Positions 25,101 through 64,000 of a stretch of DNA of 64,000 nucleotides are shown one piece after another (the stretch's first letter is position 1; every line of letters begins with the position of its first letter). The DNA comes from Anarhynchus alexandrinus (taxonomy: Eukaryota > Chordata > Aves > Charadriiformes > Charadriidae). The notes below the pieces were generated by a model. That model was not told the DNA's origin, made no database searches, and worked only from the letters and a program-made list of their open reading frames with translations. The DNA lies in the NCBI GenBank assembly GCA_008711295.1, contig VUYV01000777.1, positions 54,833 to 118,832 on the forward strand. Direction: 5' to 3'. The translations under genes and the position numbers were made by a program.

Positions 25101-28100
25101 CCTTAGTCAGGAGAACCAAGGAGGCTGTGATGCCTCGAATTTGCAGCACCCTCTGCACCTCGCCGCCTCCACTTTTTCCTGTGAAAACCTTTTTCTACAG
25201 CAGACGCTGTGCTGGGGAAGGGGAGCGAGGAGGGGGAATCTGAATCACCCCCCAAACTTGTCTGGTTGCTCCTAGTGATAGAGCCTGTTGCCATGGAGCT
25301 GCAATTCCCATTGGTTGACCTGGAAGCCAATGAGCAAATTGTTCGTGAGAGCATCATCATCATTTAACCTTGTGGGAGGTACTTACTCTGTGGTATATGA
25401 TGCTTATGCTGAGGCCTTCCACAGAGGGGTGAAGTGAAACACTCGGGTGCTGGAGAAAGGCCGCTGCTTTCCCCCTTCCCTCTCACAGGCTAATTTGTTG
25501 GTTTTAATTACCAGTTGCACCAGCCAGCCTCCCTTGGGGTGGACCAGCTCTTCCTGCCCACTTCTCCTCCCAGTGCTCAGAAATGACTTTGATTTGTCCG
25601 TCGGAGCAACTTGGTGGGGACTGGCCTGCCCACTGGTGAATCACCAGCCTCGGGATGTTTATTTCTGAGCCCTCAGAGCACTTTAACTCTGCTTCGCATG
25701 TGATTGGATGTGTTTTGTTTCTAAGTATGCTTACTTTATATTTTATGACCAGCCCAAGGATGGAGAAAGCCGTGGTTGTTATGGCTATGTCAGGGTTTCT
25801 TCCTGGCAGCGAGGCACTGCAGCCTTCTCTGTAGTGAAAACTGTTCCATTAACGTTGATGGCCTGGGCTGAGTCTGATAAGATTTTTACGCTGCTCTGTT
25901 GAATGCCTTTTGGAGTGAGTCTCAGAAAGAAAAAAAAAAAAAGAATTGGTTAATAACCAAGGGAGGAGGTGGAGGGAAAGTGAGTCAAGTCTTTGAAACA
26001 AATTGTGAAGTCTGGTCAAGAAGGCTGCAATCATGAAAACTTGCTCCTGTGGGCATGCACTCACACTTATTTCTTTTCCCTCCTGAAAATTGAGAGGTAG
26101 CTTAACTCTCTTGCGTGGTGGGACGAGCTACCGTGGATACCTCTATCTTATCGCAGCACAGGAGCGTGCGTGTAGGCAGCTACAGCCACCCAGCCATATG
26201 TCTCATTTGCACCCTCATTTAGCTCACAGGAGTGTCTGTAACCTGAGAAACAGGGTGAGGAAGAGAGTGTATTTAGCAGTAGGCTTCCTGCCTTCCCCAG
26301 ATTTGCTGCTGGATTCATCCTAACTGTAAATGCAGAAGTTTCTTGCTTTTATCTCCTGCCTAACCAGAACCAGCTGCTGCCTGCACTGGCATGGCTTGGC
26401 AGCTGCAAATTGCGTGTAGCAGGAAGGCAGCGGAAGGGGAATTCAGTGTTTCCCTTTGGGGTGAAGGGGAGGATGTAAATCTGTCCTGGCTATCCCTTCA
26501 CCTGGCCCTTGGCTGGCATGCACAGTGTTCACACTGTCACTGCCTTGACCGTCCTGTTTACTTTGCCAGCCACCAGACCCAAGCCAAAAATCAGTGGCAG
26601 CTTACACATCTTTTTTGCTTTGTTGTTCTCTTTTTCTGACACAGATTTTTGTGGCTTCCCTAATGTTGCATCTCCATAATCTTTTCATCTCCCTGGCGAG
26701 GCACAGCTCGGTCCCACCCACCCCACCAAGTCCGCTGAACTTCCACTTTCTCTGCAAGCTGCTGTCTGTCACAGCAGATCATGTCTGCCACCCCCTCACT
26801 GCATCCCACGTCTGTCCTGGGGGAGCAGGGCTGATTCATTCATACAGAGAGGAAACCTCCTCTCGAAAGCATCGCTTTTGAGAAGTACTAGCAGTGCACA
26901 TATCGTCTTTGAATTTTATGTGCAGGGAGATATCCTGGAGGACTGCTGTCAGGGACGGCAGCTTTGTCAGGATGGGGCAGGCTACAAATGTCAATTCAGT
27001 GGCTCTGAGTCGTCTTTTCTGGAAGAGGAGAGGGAAAACTGATGATACTCCCCTTGTTGCGATGCCGAAGTTGCATTGCAGTATGATGACAAAAGATCGC
27101 ATTACCCTTCTCAAATTTGAATGAGGTGCTTGGCTTGGGGGTAAAAACTTGTTTAGAGGGTGGCTGTTGCAAAGAGAATGAGCTGTACAAAACCTGCTCC
27201 TTTGTTTTAGTGCAGAAATTCCCCTTTTAGATAAGTGTCCTGTGTGCAGTTCAGGTGCCTCCTTCTGCCTCCGTTCCCCAAATCTGCTACAGACCCTCCT
27301 GGCTCGTTTATAAGCCAGGCCCCCAGCCAGGACACGAGGCTGGAGCAGTTTCCTGCAGCGTGGAACATTTTGGGGAGGGGGAAGGCAGAGTTTACCAGCT
27401 TCACTCCCTGCATAATCCAGACTCCCAGCGAGGAAGGAGGCTGTCGTGCATCCCTTTCCCTTTTCTGACCTAGTTCCTGCCAGAGGCATCGCGGCAGAGC
27501 ACGACTCCCTCATGTGGGGGCTCGCCAACCCATGCAGCGCACTTGCTATAAACCTGGGAGCTCGACTGCAGTTCCTCTTGGCGCAGGCTGGATGCCCAGC
27601 CTGCCGGGATGAAGAACAGACCCTCACAGCTGGAGGATGGATGCCTCAGTGATGCCCAAGGGAAGCTGCTTTCCTGCAGGGGTTCTCCAGGAGACGCCAG
27701 CCGATGGGATCATCTGTGGTGCTGCGTGCTGTCCCGTGGGACTATGCCAGGAAGGGGTTGGGAGCAGCAAAATATCCATGCAGTGCAAGGATCTGCACTG
27801 ATTAGCATTCAGAATAACAGATTGAGGTGCTCTGACCCTCTCCTCCACCTGGCATTTGAGGCTACATACATGCTTAGAAATCATTAGCAGCCAGAAGAGA
27901 GAGGTGTTAGAACCGTCTTGCAAAGCTAATGTCGACAGCAGACTGCTCTCTGGTTCCTTCTCTGTAATGAGCTATCAATGAAAGCTGTTTTCTGCCAGGA
28001 GCCACCAGTTTGGTTGTGGGACAGCCTGCTTCGTACAGCGTGACGGTGCTGGGCTGAAGGAGCCTGGCTCAGCACTGCAGTGGGCATGGGGATCTTGCCC

Positions 28101-30281
28101 AGATGTTTGTTCAGTATTGCCCCTCAGGTGAGAAGAGAACCTTCTGGCCCCTTGCGACCTCCCCCTAATGCTTTCAGGTGTGCTGTGTAAGAAGTCACGT
28201 ATGGAATTAACAGTGGGGTACTTGTAACCTTCCTGCTTCAGAATGACCGCACGTGAACAGTGGGTGGGATCTTCCAGCAGTTCTCTCCAGTGAGAAATGC
28301 CCTGTTTTCATACAGTGCTGGGATGTGTCTGCTTGTCTGTATCAACCTATAGCATCCATAGTCACTCTCCTATGGATGCAAGCGCCTGCCTTGACACGTA
28401 CTGGTTCCTGTGCATAAACTGGACAGAGCATCTCTGTCAGCTTCATCCATGCCAGCTTTTTTTGCTTTCCCTGCACCCTTTTTCCCTGAATTTTCTAGGG
28501 TCAATGGGGATATTTCCCACACAACATCAAGGTGCCACTTACTCATCGAGATCTGGGTCTCTTTCCTTTCCCGATTCTCCCATCTGTGACTCTGAACCAA
28601 CAGCAGTGAGTCTTGTTGCTGGGGGAAAGCTCATCGTAAGTCTAGAACCAGCGATGATAAGTGTGAAGGAAAGCTAAGGTGACCATAGCGTCCTCCTTGC
28701 GTCAGTAAGCGTCCTGTCCCATCCTCTCCCTTCAATCCCGTGCAGTGCTGGTGTCTCCCAGGCATCCTGGCTGCACGGTACTCTGCTTTCTCTGCTTGCA
28801 GCACTGCCACGGGGGTTTGCCTGTAGCACACAGTGTTTTCCATTCACAACAGGGTATCTGCCCTGAATGACTTCACGCACTTGTTACAAATCCCTGTAAG
28901 GTTCCATTCTCTTGCTTTCTGTATCTGGAACTGGAACTGATTCCAGTAGCTGCAATAAGAATCAAATACATGTTTTATGTTCAGCCGCCCCACAGATTAA
29001 GGGGGAATGAGGCTGAACTAGTTAATGAATATTAGCAGTTCCTATGCAGAGCCAAGAGTCAATAAACCTCTGAGAGATTTGACTTTTTCAGCCATGTTCT
29101 GCCAAAGTAATTAATAAAACAAGTTGTTAAATATCAGCTGTGTTTTCTAGTGCCCAGGCCTTTTGTTTGAGTCTCTCTCAAATTTAGGCTTGCCGTTTTT
29201 CTTTTTGGAAACTTGTCTCAATGGGTCTGCCTCTTGTCCTGCCTTTATCTATCTTCCTCACCCGTCACCTGGACGAACATCGGGTTCTGCGCAGGCAGTG
29301 TCTCTACAAAGGTGTTTCTCAGTACCAGAGTCCCTCTGCAGTCCTACATAAGCTGATTTAACCCTCACTCAAGCTCACAGAGGCCTGCTTTGAGTTATCT
29401 GAGAGGGCTGACGTTTTCAATTCTAGACAATCGGTTTGGAATTAACACTTAATTTGATGAATGGGTATGTGACATGTTCATTGCTCCTGTTTAAGACTGT
29501 TGGCAGGCTAAGGCACATGTTGCTGCCTCGTCTAGATTCTGCTCTAATTCAGAGGTGGTTTCAGGGGCTCTATGGGCTGCCTGTGTTCTTGCTAATCAAA
29601 AGGAAGCAATTGTCAGGAAGCATTATTTTTTCATCTTAATCTGTAATTTGACTGTTATTGTTTGACTCCCACCTTTCCTGAAGTATCTAACCATAGGCAG
29701 CTAGAGAGAAGATATCAGGGGTTACTTTATTTCATAGGAAGAACCAGAGCAATGTCTGGGGTACGTGGCTGTTTTCTCACTGAAGACTTGACTAATTGCA
29801 AGAAGGACTGGGCTGGGATTTGGGGAAAAAATGCAGATTTTTTTGTTGTTGTTTGTCCTGGGGCAGAGCACACCTCCTCTGGTTGCTTGAGATTGTTTCA
29901 CCTACTGAATTCCCTGCCTCTGGATGTTTGCTAGCATTAGGACTACCCTCAGTCTCTCCCTCACATCAAGTTAGAGGGCAGAGTGTCTGCACTGGGGACC
30001 TCTGTGTATCTCAGAGGCTTTGTTCATTCCTGCTAGCATCTCCAGAGTCCTGGTGAGAATCATGGAGCTCCTGCAAGGTCCCCTCCAGCCTGGTGCTGCA
30101 ATGGGCTGCATCCAAGGGGATGAGTGGGTGAGCTGTCATTGGAGTGCTTGGCTTGGGGTCTTTGTACACAAGATGAGTTACAAGGAAATTACAACCTATA
30201 TGTGCAGAAGTTTGTGTTCCAGACAGAAACTCTCTCCACCCCCTGACTCCCTTCTACCCATTCTGTCACCTCTTCTGGCAG

Positions 30282-30312
30282 GTGCCCATTGCTACGTTGT
30301 AGGGCTCTGAAG
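30282..30312 (+). other. R3HDM2: R3HDM2 5' UTR part of the first coding exon
   Basis: The exon begins after the acceptor TCTTCTGGCAG (AG at 30280-30281) preceded by a pyrimidine-rich tract. It has 31 nt of UTR before the ATG at 30313. The context AAGATGT has A at -3, which is favourable for initiation. Confidence 0.85.
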
Positions 30313-57273
<26,961 letters not shown>

Positions 57274-57640
57274 GGCTCCCGCATGGGCACAGAGCACACT
57301 GGACTGTGGGCACTACCCTCTGCCTTCTCTTCCTTTCTGCCCTCCCTTCCTCTCACCCTCCTTCCTGGATATATTTATATGGACATAATTAAGAGACAAG
57401 AAATTGATTTTTTTTTTTTTATTATTATTATTATTATTTTTGGAGTGATGCCCGTGCCCGCCCACCTTACCCTGTGTATATTGTTTTGTTAAGCACTGTG
57501 TTGAACCGCACATACAGGTGTTGATTGGTATGTTCACTGCACATTTTATTTAATCTGATTATTATTTGGGGGGGGGATTTTTGGTTTTGTTTTATTTGGG
57601 GGGGTTGTTTTTAAATATAAAAAGAAAACTTGTCCATCAC
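57274..57640 (+). other. R3HDM2: R3HDM2 3' UTR
   Basis: The stretch is T-rich with AU-rich pieces, a T13 run (57408-57420) followed by (ATT)n, and two G-runs (57568-57576 and 57598-57604). No AATAAA was seen. The variant AATATA near 57614, within TTTAAATATAAAAAG, is a possible poly(A) signal, so the 3' end is a guess. Confidence 0.55.
57408..57440 (+). repeat. T13 run and (ATT)n microsatellite in the 3' UTR
   Basis: Thirteen T at 57408-57420 run directly into six and more ATT units. AU-rich sequence of this kind can bind AU-element proteins. No function shown. Confidence 0.85.
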
Positions 57641-58853
57641 TTTAACGCTGCTTTCCCGTTCTCTGCCACTACCAGTGCTAGGGGCTTTCTGTGCTGCCTC
57701 TTCAGGGTGAGATGACAACCAGGGAGCCGAAGGGGCACTCACAGGATGGTGTGTTCCTGCCCAGGTCCTGCCCCTGTGCTTGGCTTGTACGAAGGCTCAT
57801 GGCTTGCCCAGGCTGGGAGCTGAGGCTGGGAGAGGAGCGCTGAGCACTTTGACCTGGGGCTGGTCCTCCCCGTCAGAAATTGGTAGCCTCTTTTCCCGGC
57901 TGCTGGCCCCATGCAGCTGTGCAGTGGCAAGAATGGCGGCATGGGGTGTCCCCAGCTGTGTCCCCTGCCAGGAAGCAACATACTCCTCCTGCCCACAGGG
58001 GAGCAGCCCTTGAGCTGATCGGTGCGGGTGTCACTGTGTCCTCCTGCCCTGTGGGTACAGGAGCTGTGCTGGCACCACCCTCACCGTGGCATCGCATACA
58101 GCAGCTGGAGCCTCTTGCAGCATCTGCCTTCAAGAGCAGATGTAAGTGGAGAGGTGAGAGCTGCCTGGAAGGGGTGGGCTCCAACCCCGGCCTTGGTGCA
58201 AACTCCTGCTCCACTGCCACCCACAGCCTGGCAGGGACGTAGGTCCAGGGACTCTGGCACTGGGGTGCCTGTCCAGCTGCGGGGACCCAGCACCCACTGC
58301 AGGACAGCATGACAGCAGCGGGGTCCTCAGCTCTCTCCTCTATGGCAGGTCTCTGTCTCAGTGGAGAGCAGACTGGCAGGGTTTGCTGCTGGAGCATATG
58401 GGGCAGCCATGAGAGTTGCCCCATGAGAGACCACATTGCTCCCACGCTTTCCTTCTCCCCTCCCAGCTGCTGGGGCCTCAAAGGCGAGAGCAAACAAGAC
58501 ATCAAGTCTGGAGCACTCGGTGTGCCCTGGCTCTGCTGCGGCCTCATGCCAGGGGGTGGGTGGGCCCCTGTGACGCCCAGCAACCCACTAACGCAAATAG
58601 CCAGTGGCTCCTCTCCATCCCGCTCCCCTTCTGGCTCATGTATGGGCTCCAATTTCTCGGCGTCAGCCTCCGCCAGCGCTCAGCTGTCGGTTCCCCTCTG
58701 GCCTGTCACTCCCGCTCTCCACGGGACCGGGGCAGCTGCCCCCCTCCCTGCGCACCCGGCACGGAGGGCCAGGGGCTCTGCAGCCAACGGGGCCCCAACA
58801 TCAGCCACCCTTTGTGGGGTTTTTCATCGCAGGACAAGAGCTCCAAACACAGC
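57641..58853 (+). promoter_or_regulatory. STAC3: Probable STAC3 promoter region and candidate non-coding exon 1
   Basis: GC-rich DNA between the genes. Seven CAGCTG E-boxes, the preferred myogenic bHLH half-site pair, lie at 57914, 57953, 58102, 58274, 58464, 58681 and 58733. A strong donor GTAAGT at 58854 follows CAAACACAGC and could end the non-coding first exon of STAC3, 785 nt before the acceptor of the ATG exon. No TATA box was recognised. The transcription start cannot be placed. Confidence 0.4.
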
Positions 58854-59638
58854 GTAAGTGTGTCCCTGTGCGCGGCTCCCCCTCATCATGGCCACTGACC
58901 CCCCCCCGTGGGCCCCTGCTCCACCCACATCGCTGCAAGACCCCCGGGTTCTTTGCTTCTGCTGCACCCCTTGCCCCAGGACCCCCCCCAGCCCCCATTT
59001 CTGTTTCCCTGATGGTCGTCCTGGTTGGTTTCCGTGGGGTCATGGGGAGGCCTTGTGTTAGGTATCACCAAAAATAGTGGTCTGGGTAGAAGGACTGAGG
59101 GGATGGTTAACAGTCAAGCATGGAATCGGGCATGTTTTGGAGGATGCAGGAGCAGATCCTGCCCTTGTGGTTGCCTGCAGCTTCTATGGAGAAGAAAGCA
59201 GGGCTGTGCGGTGACACTAGACAGCGTCATAGGCATGCTTGTCCTAGGGGGCCAAGGGCGGCACCATTTGCAGTTTAATCACGAGATGGAGATGTCTAGA
59301 GAGAGCTGGACATGTGCAGGTAGCCCAGGGTCTGGCTTGCAGCATTCAGCATCACCTCCACCAAGCAAGCAGCAGTGCAGCGCACGCCGGACTGGGAGTC
59401 TGCGCAGCAGTGCCCAGCGGGTGCCCCGGGGCCCCAGGACTCACCTGCAGCAGAACTGGCCTGTGCTTGGGCAAGAGCTGCAGGCAGCATGGCAGGAGGT
59501 AGTGGTGCTCTGGGGCAGAGGGAGGCACTGGCCCAGGAGATGCTTCCCATCCAGCAAGGTCTGGCTGTTCAGCCCCCACCAGGCACCTGCGGTGGGAACA
59601 GTCCCAGCCAATGTCATGTCTCTCTTTTCCCCTTCTAG
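58854..59638 (+). other. Likely STAC3 intron 1 (or continuing intergenic DNA)
   Basis: The stretch runs from the candidate donor at 58854 to the acceptor TTCTAG before the ATG exon. A CArG/MEF2-like site CCAAAAATAG lies at 59068-59077 with one mismatch to either consensus. No gene recognised. Confidence 0.4.
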
Positions 59639-59639
59639 C

Positions 59640-63234
<3,595 letters not shown>

Positions 63235-63660
63235 GCAGGGCAGCGTCCCGGGGTCCCCCCTGCTGGGGGGACGGATGGACTCCGGCTGTAGGGACATGCC
63301 CGAGCTGGGTGGGGATGGGGACGGGGACAGCAGGCACCCCTGTCCACAATGCCCGCAGCAATGGGGGTCTCCAGTGGGGACCGTCTCCACCAGGCCCGGC
63401 GCAGGCTGGGGGTGCGGGAGGTGCCTCTCAGGCTGCGTCCCCCGTGGGGGTTTTGGTGCCTTCAGAGACACTGGGTGCAAGGAGGGGGTACCCCCAGGCT
63501 CCTTTTGGAGGCCACCCAAACCCCCTGCCCGAGGCGGTGGGTGCCTCGGGGGGAGTCAGTGCAGTCCCGTCCCGCTGCTCCGGGCCGTGCAATGCCCCGT
63601 TTTGGCAATACACGTCTGTTTTGGCAATAGATGTCTCTTTTGGCAACACACGTCCGCCCT
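63235..63660 (+). other. STAC3: STAC3 3' UTR (end uncertain)
   Basis: GC-rich with no AATAAA. The only hexamers close to the poly(A) consensus are AATACA (63607-63612) and AATAGA (63626-63631) inside a 19-bp tandem repeat, so cleavage probably lies just after 63.63 kb. Confidence 0.5.
63599..63655 (+). repeat. 19-bp tandem repeat, three copies
   Basis: Units at 63599-63617, 63618-63636 and 63637-63655 share TTTTGGCAA followed by a short variable part and GTC. Copies 1 and 2 carry variant poly(A) hexamers. The AT-leaning repeat stands out in GC-rich flank. Confidence 0.92.
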
Positions 63661-63961
63661 ACCTGAGCCCGCTCTGCTTTGGCTTTCCTGGGGGGTGTCA
63701 CAGTGGGGCCGCCAGTGGTCCCAGCTGCTGCAAATGGGACCGGGCCGGGGGGCTGCGCTGGTGCATTCTGACAACCCGTGCAGCACCCACCGGTGCCTGT
63801 ACGCCCCTCCCCGACCCCCCCCCCCCAACATGGCACCCCGTGTGGGGCCCCCACAGCCGCAGGCTGCTCCCAGCAGCCGCACAGCCCGGGGACGGGCGCC
63901 GTCAGGGGAGGGGGGACACAAGACCCCCACCCCACCGTTCCCCCGTTCCGCATCCCCGGGG
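63661..63961. other. GC-rich flank downstream of STAC3
   Basis: No coding exon recognised. It contains a run of 12 C at 63815-63826. Confidence 0.6.
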
Positions 63962-64000
63962 NNNNNNNNNNNNNNNNNNNNNNNNNNNNNNNNNNNNNNN
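63962..64000. other. Assembly gap (39 N)
   Basis: Unresolved bases up to the end of the window, next to a GC-rich, C-run-containing stretch that is typically hard to sequence. Confidence 0.99.

Larger units (their letters stand above)
17733..30281. other. R3HDM2 first intron, 3' part: no gene recognised
   Basis: No coding exon could be supported. The longest frame is a - strand frame of about 260 codons at 26836-27627. It has no recognisable domain or composition of a real protein and is taken as chance. Splice-donor-like and CRE-like sequences in this stretch are listed separately. Confidence 0.5.

Noticed and set aside
26836..27627. A - strand open frame of about 260 codons in R3HDM2 intron 1
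   Set aside because: No recognisable domain, a composition like random translation, and no splice or family support.

Overview
The window is vertebrate nuclear DNA, most likely from a bird. The evidence is spliced genes with GT-AG introns, several CR1 LINE 3' ends (the typical retroposon of birds and other sauropsids), and orthologues of two vertebrate genes lying head-to-tail as they do in mammals: R3HDM2 followed by STAC3, both on the + strand. R3HDM2 is compact (about 57 kb from the CpG-rich start to the stop codon, much shorter than the human gene as I remember it). The last third of the window is clearly more GC-rich, with short introns, as expected of an avian microchromosome. Species cannot be decided from the sequence alone.

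Layout. Positions 1 to about 480 are a CpG-rich segment that looks like a promoter and first non-coding exon, taken to be that of R3HDM2. Positions of about 0.5-30.3 kb are a very long first intron (or intron plus unrecognised 5' UTR exons). It holds no coding gene that I can support, but has CR1 fragments, a MIR-like relic, simple repeats and some candidate regulatory sites. From 30,313 to 57,273, 24 coding exons of R3HDM2 join in frame through every splice junction to give a predicted protein of 1,068 residues with R3H and SUZ domains and a long low-complexity Q/P/S-rich tail. From 57,274 to about 57,640 is its 3' UTR. Positions 57.65-59.64 kb hold the probable STAC3 promoter and a candidate non-coding first exon. 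From 59,640 to 63,234, 11 coding exons of STAC3 give a 366-residue protein with an acidic tract, a C1 zinc finger and two SH3 domains. The remainder is STAC3 3' UTR and GC-rich flank, ending in a 39-base run of N.

The two genes are unrelated in function. R3HDM2 is a predicted cytoplasmic RNA-binding protein. STAC3 is a skeletal-muscle adaptor of the voltage-gated calcium channel at the triad. Their proximity is conserved synteny rather than an operon-like unit. No coding gene on the - strand, no tRNA or rRNA, and no CRISPR-like or prokaryote-type system was found.

Nothing here looks like a wholly new system. The observations most worth a second look are an in-frame 26-codon tandem duplication inside an R3HDM2 exon, several in-frame tandem splice acceptors (33 nt apart in R3HDM2, 3 nt apart twice in STAC3), an unusually long polypyrimidine tract before one R3HDM2 exon, a cluster of CAGCTG E-boxes upstream of the muscle gene STAC3, a 19-bp triplicated repeat carrying variant poly(A) hexamers in the STAC3 3' end, and a CR1 element whose internal deletion coincides with an unresolved base.
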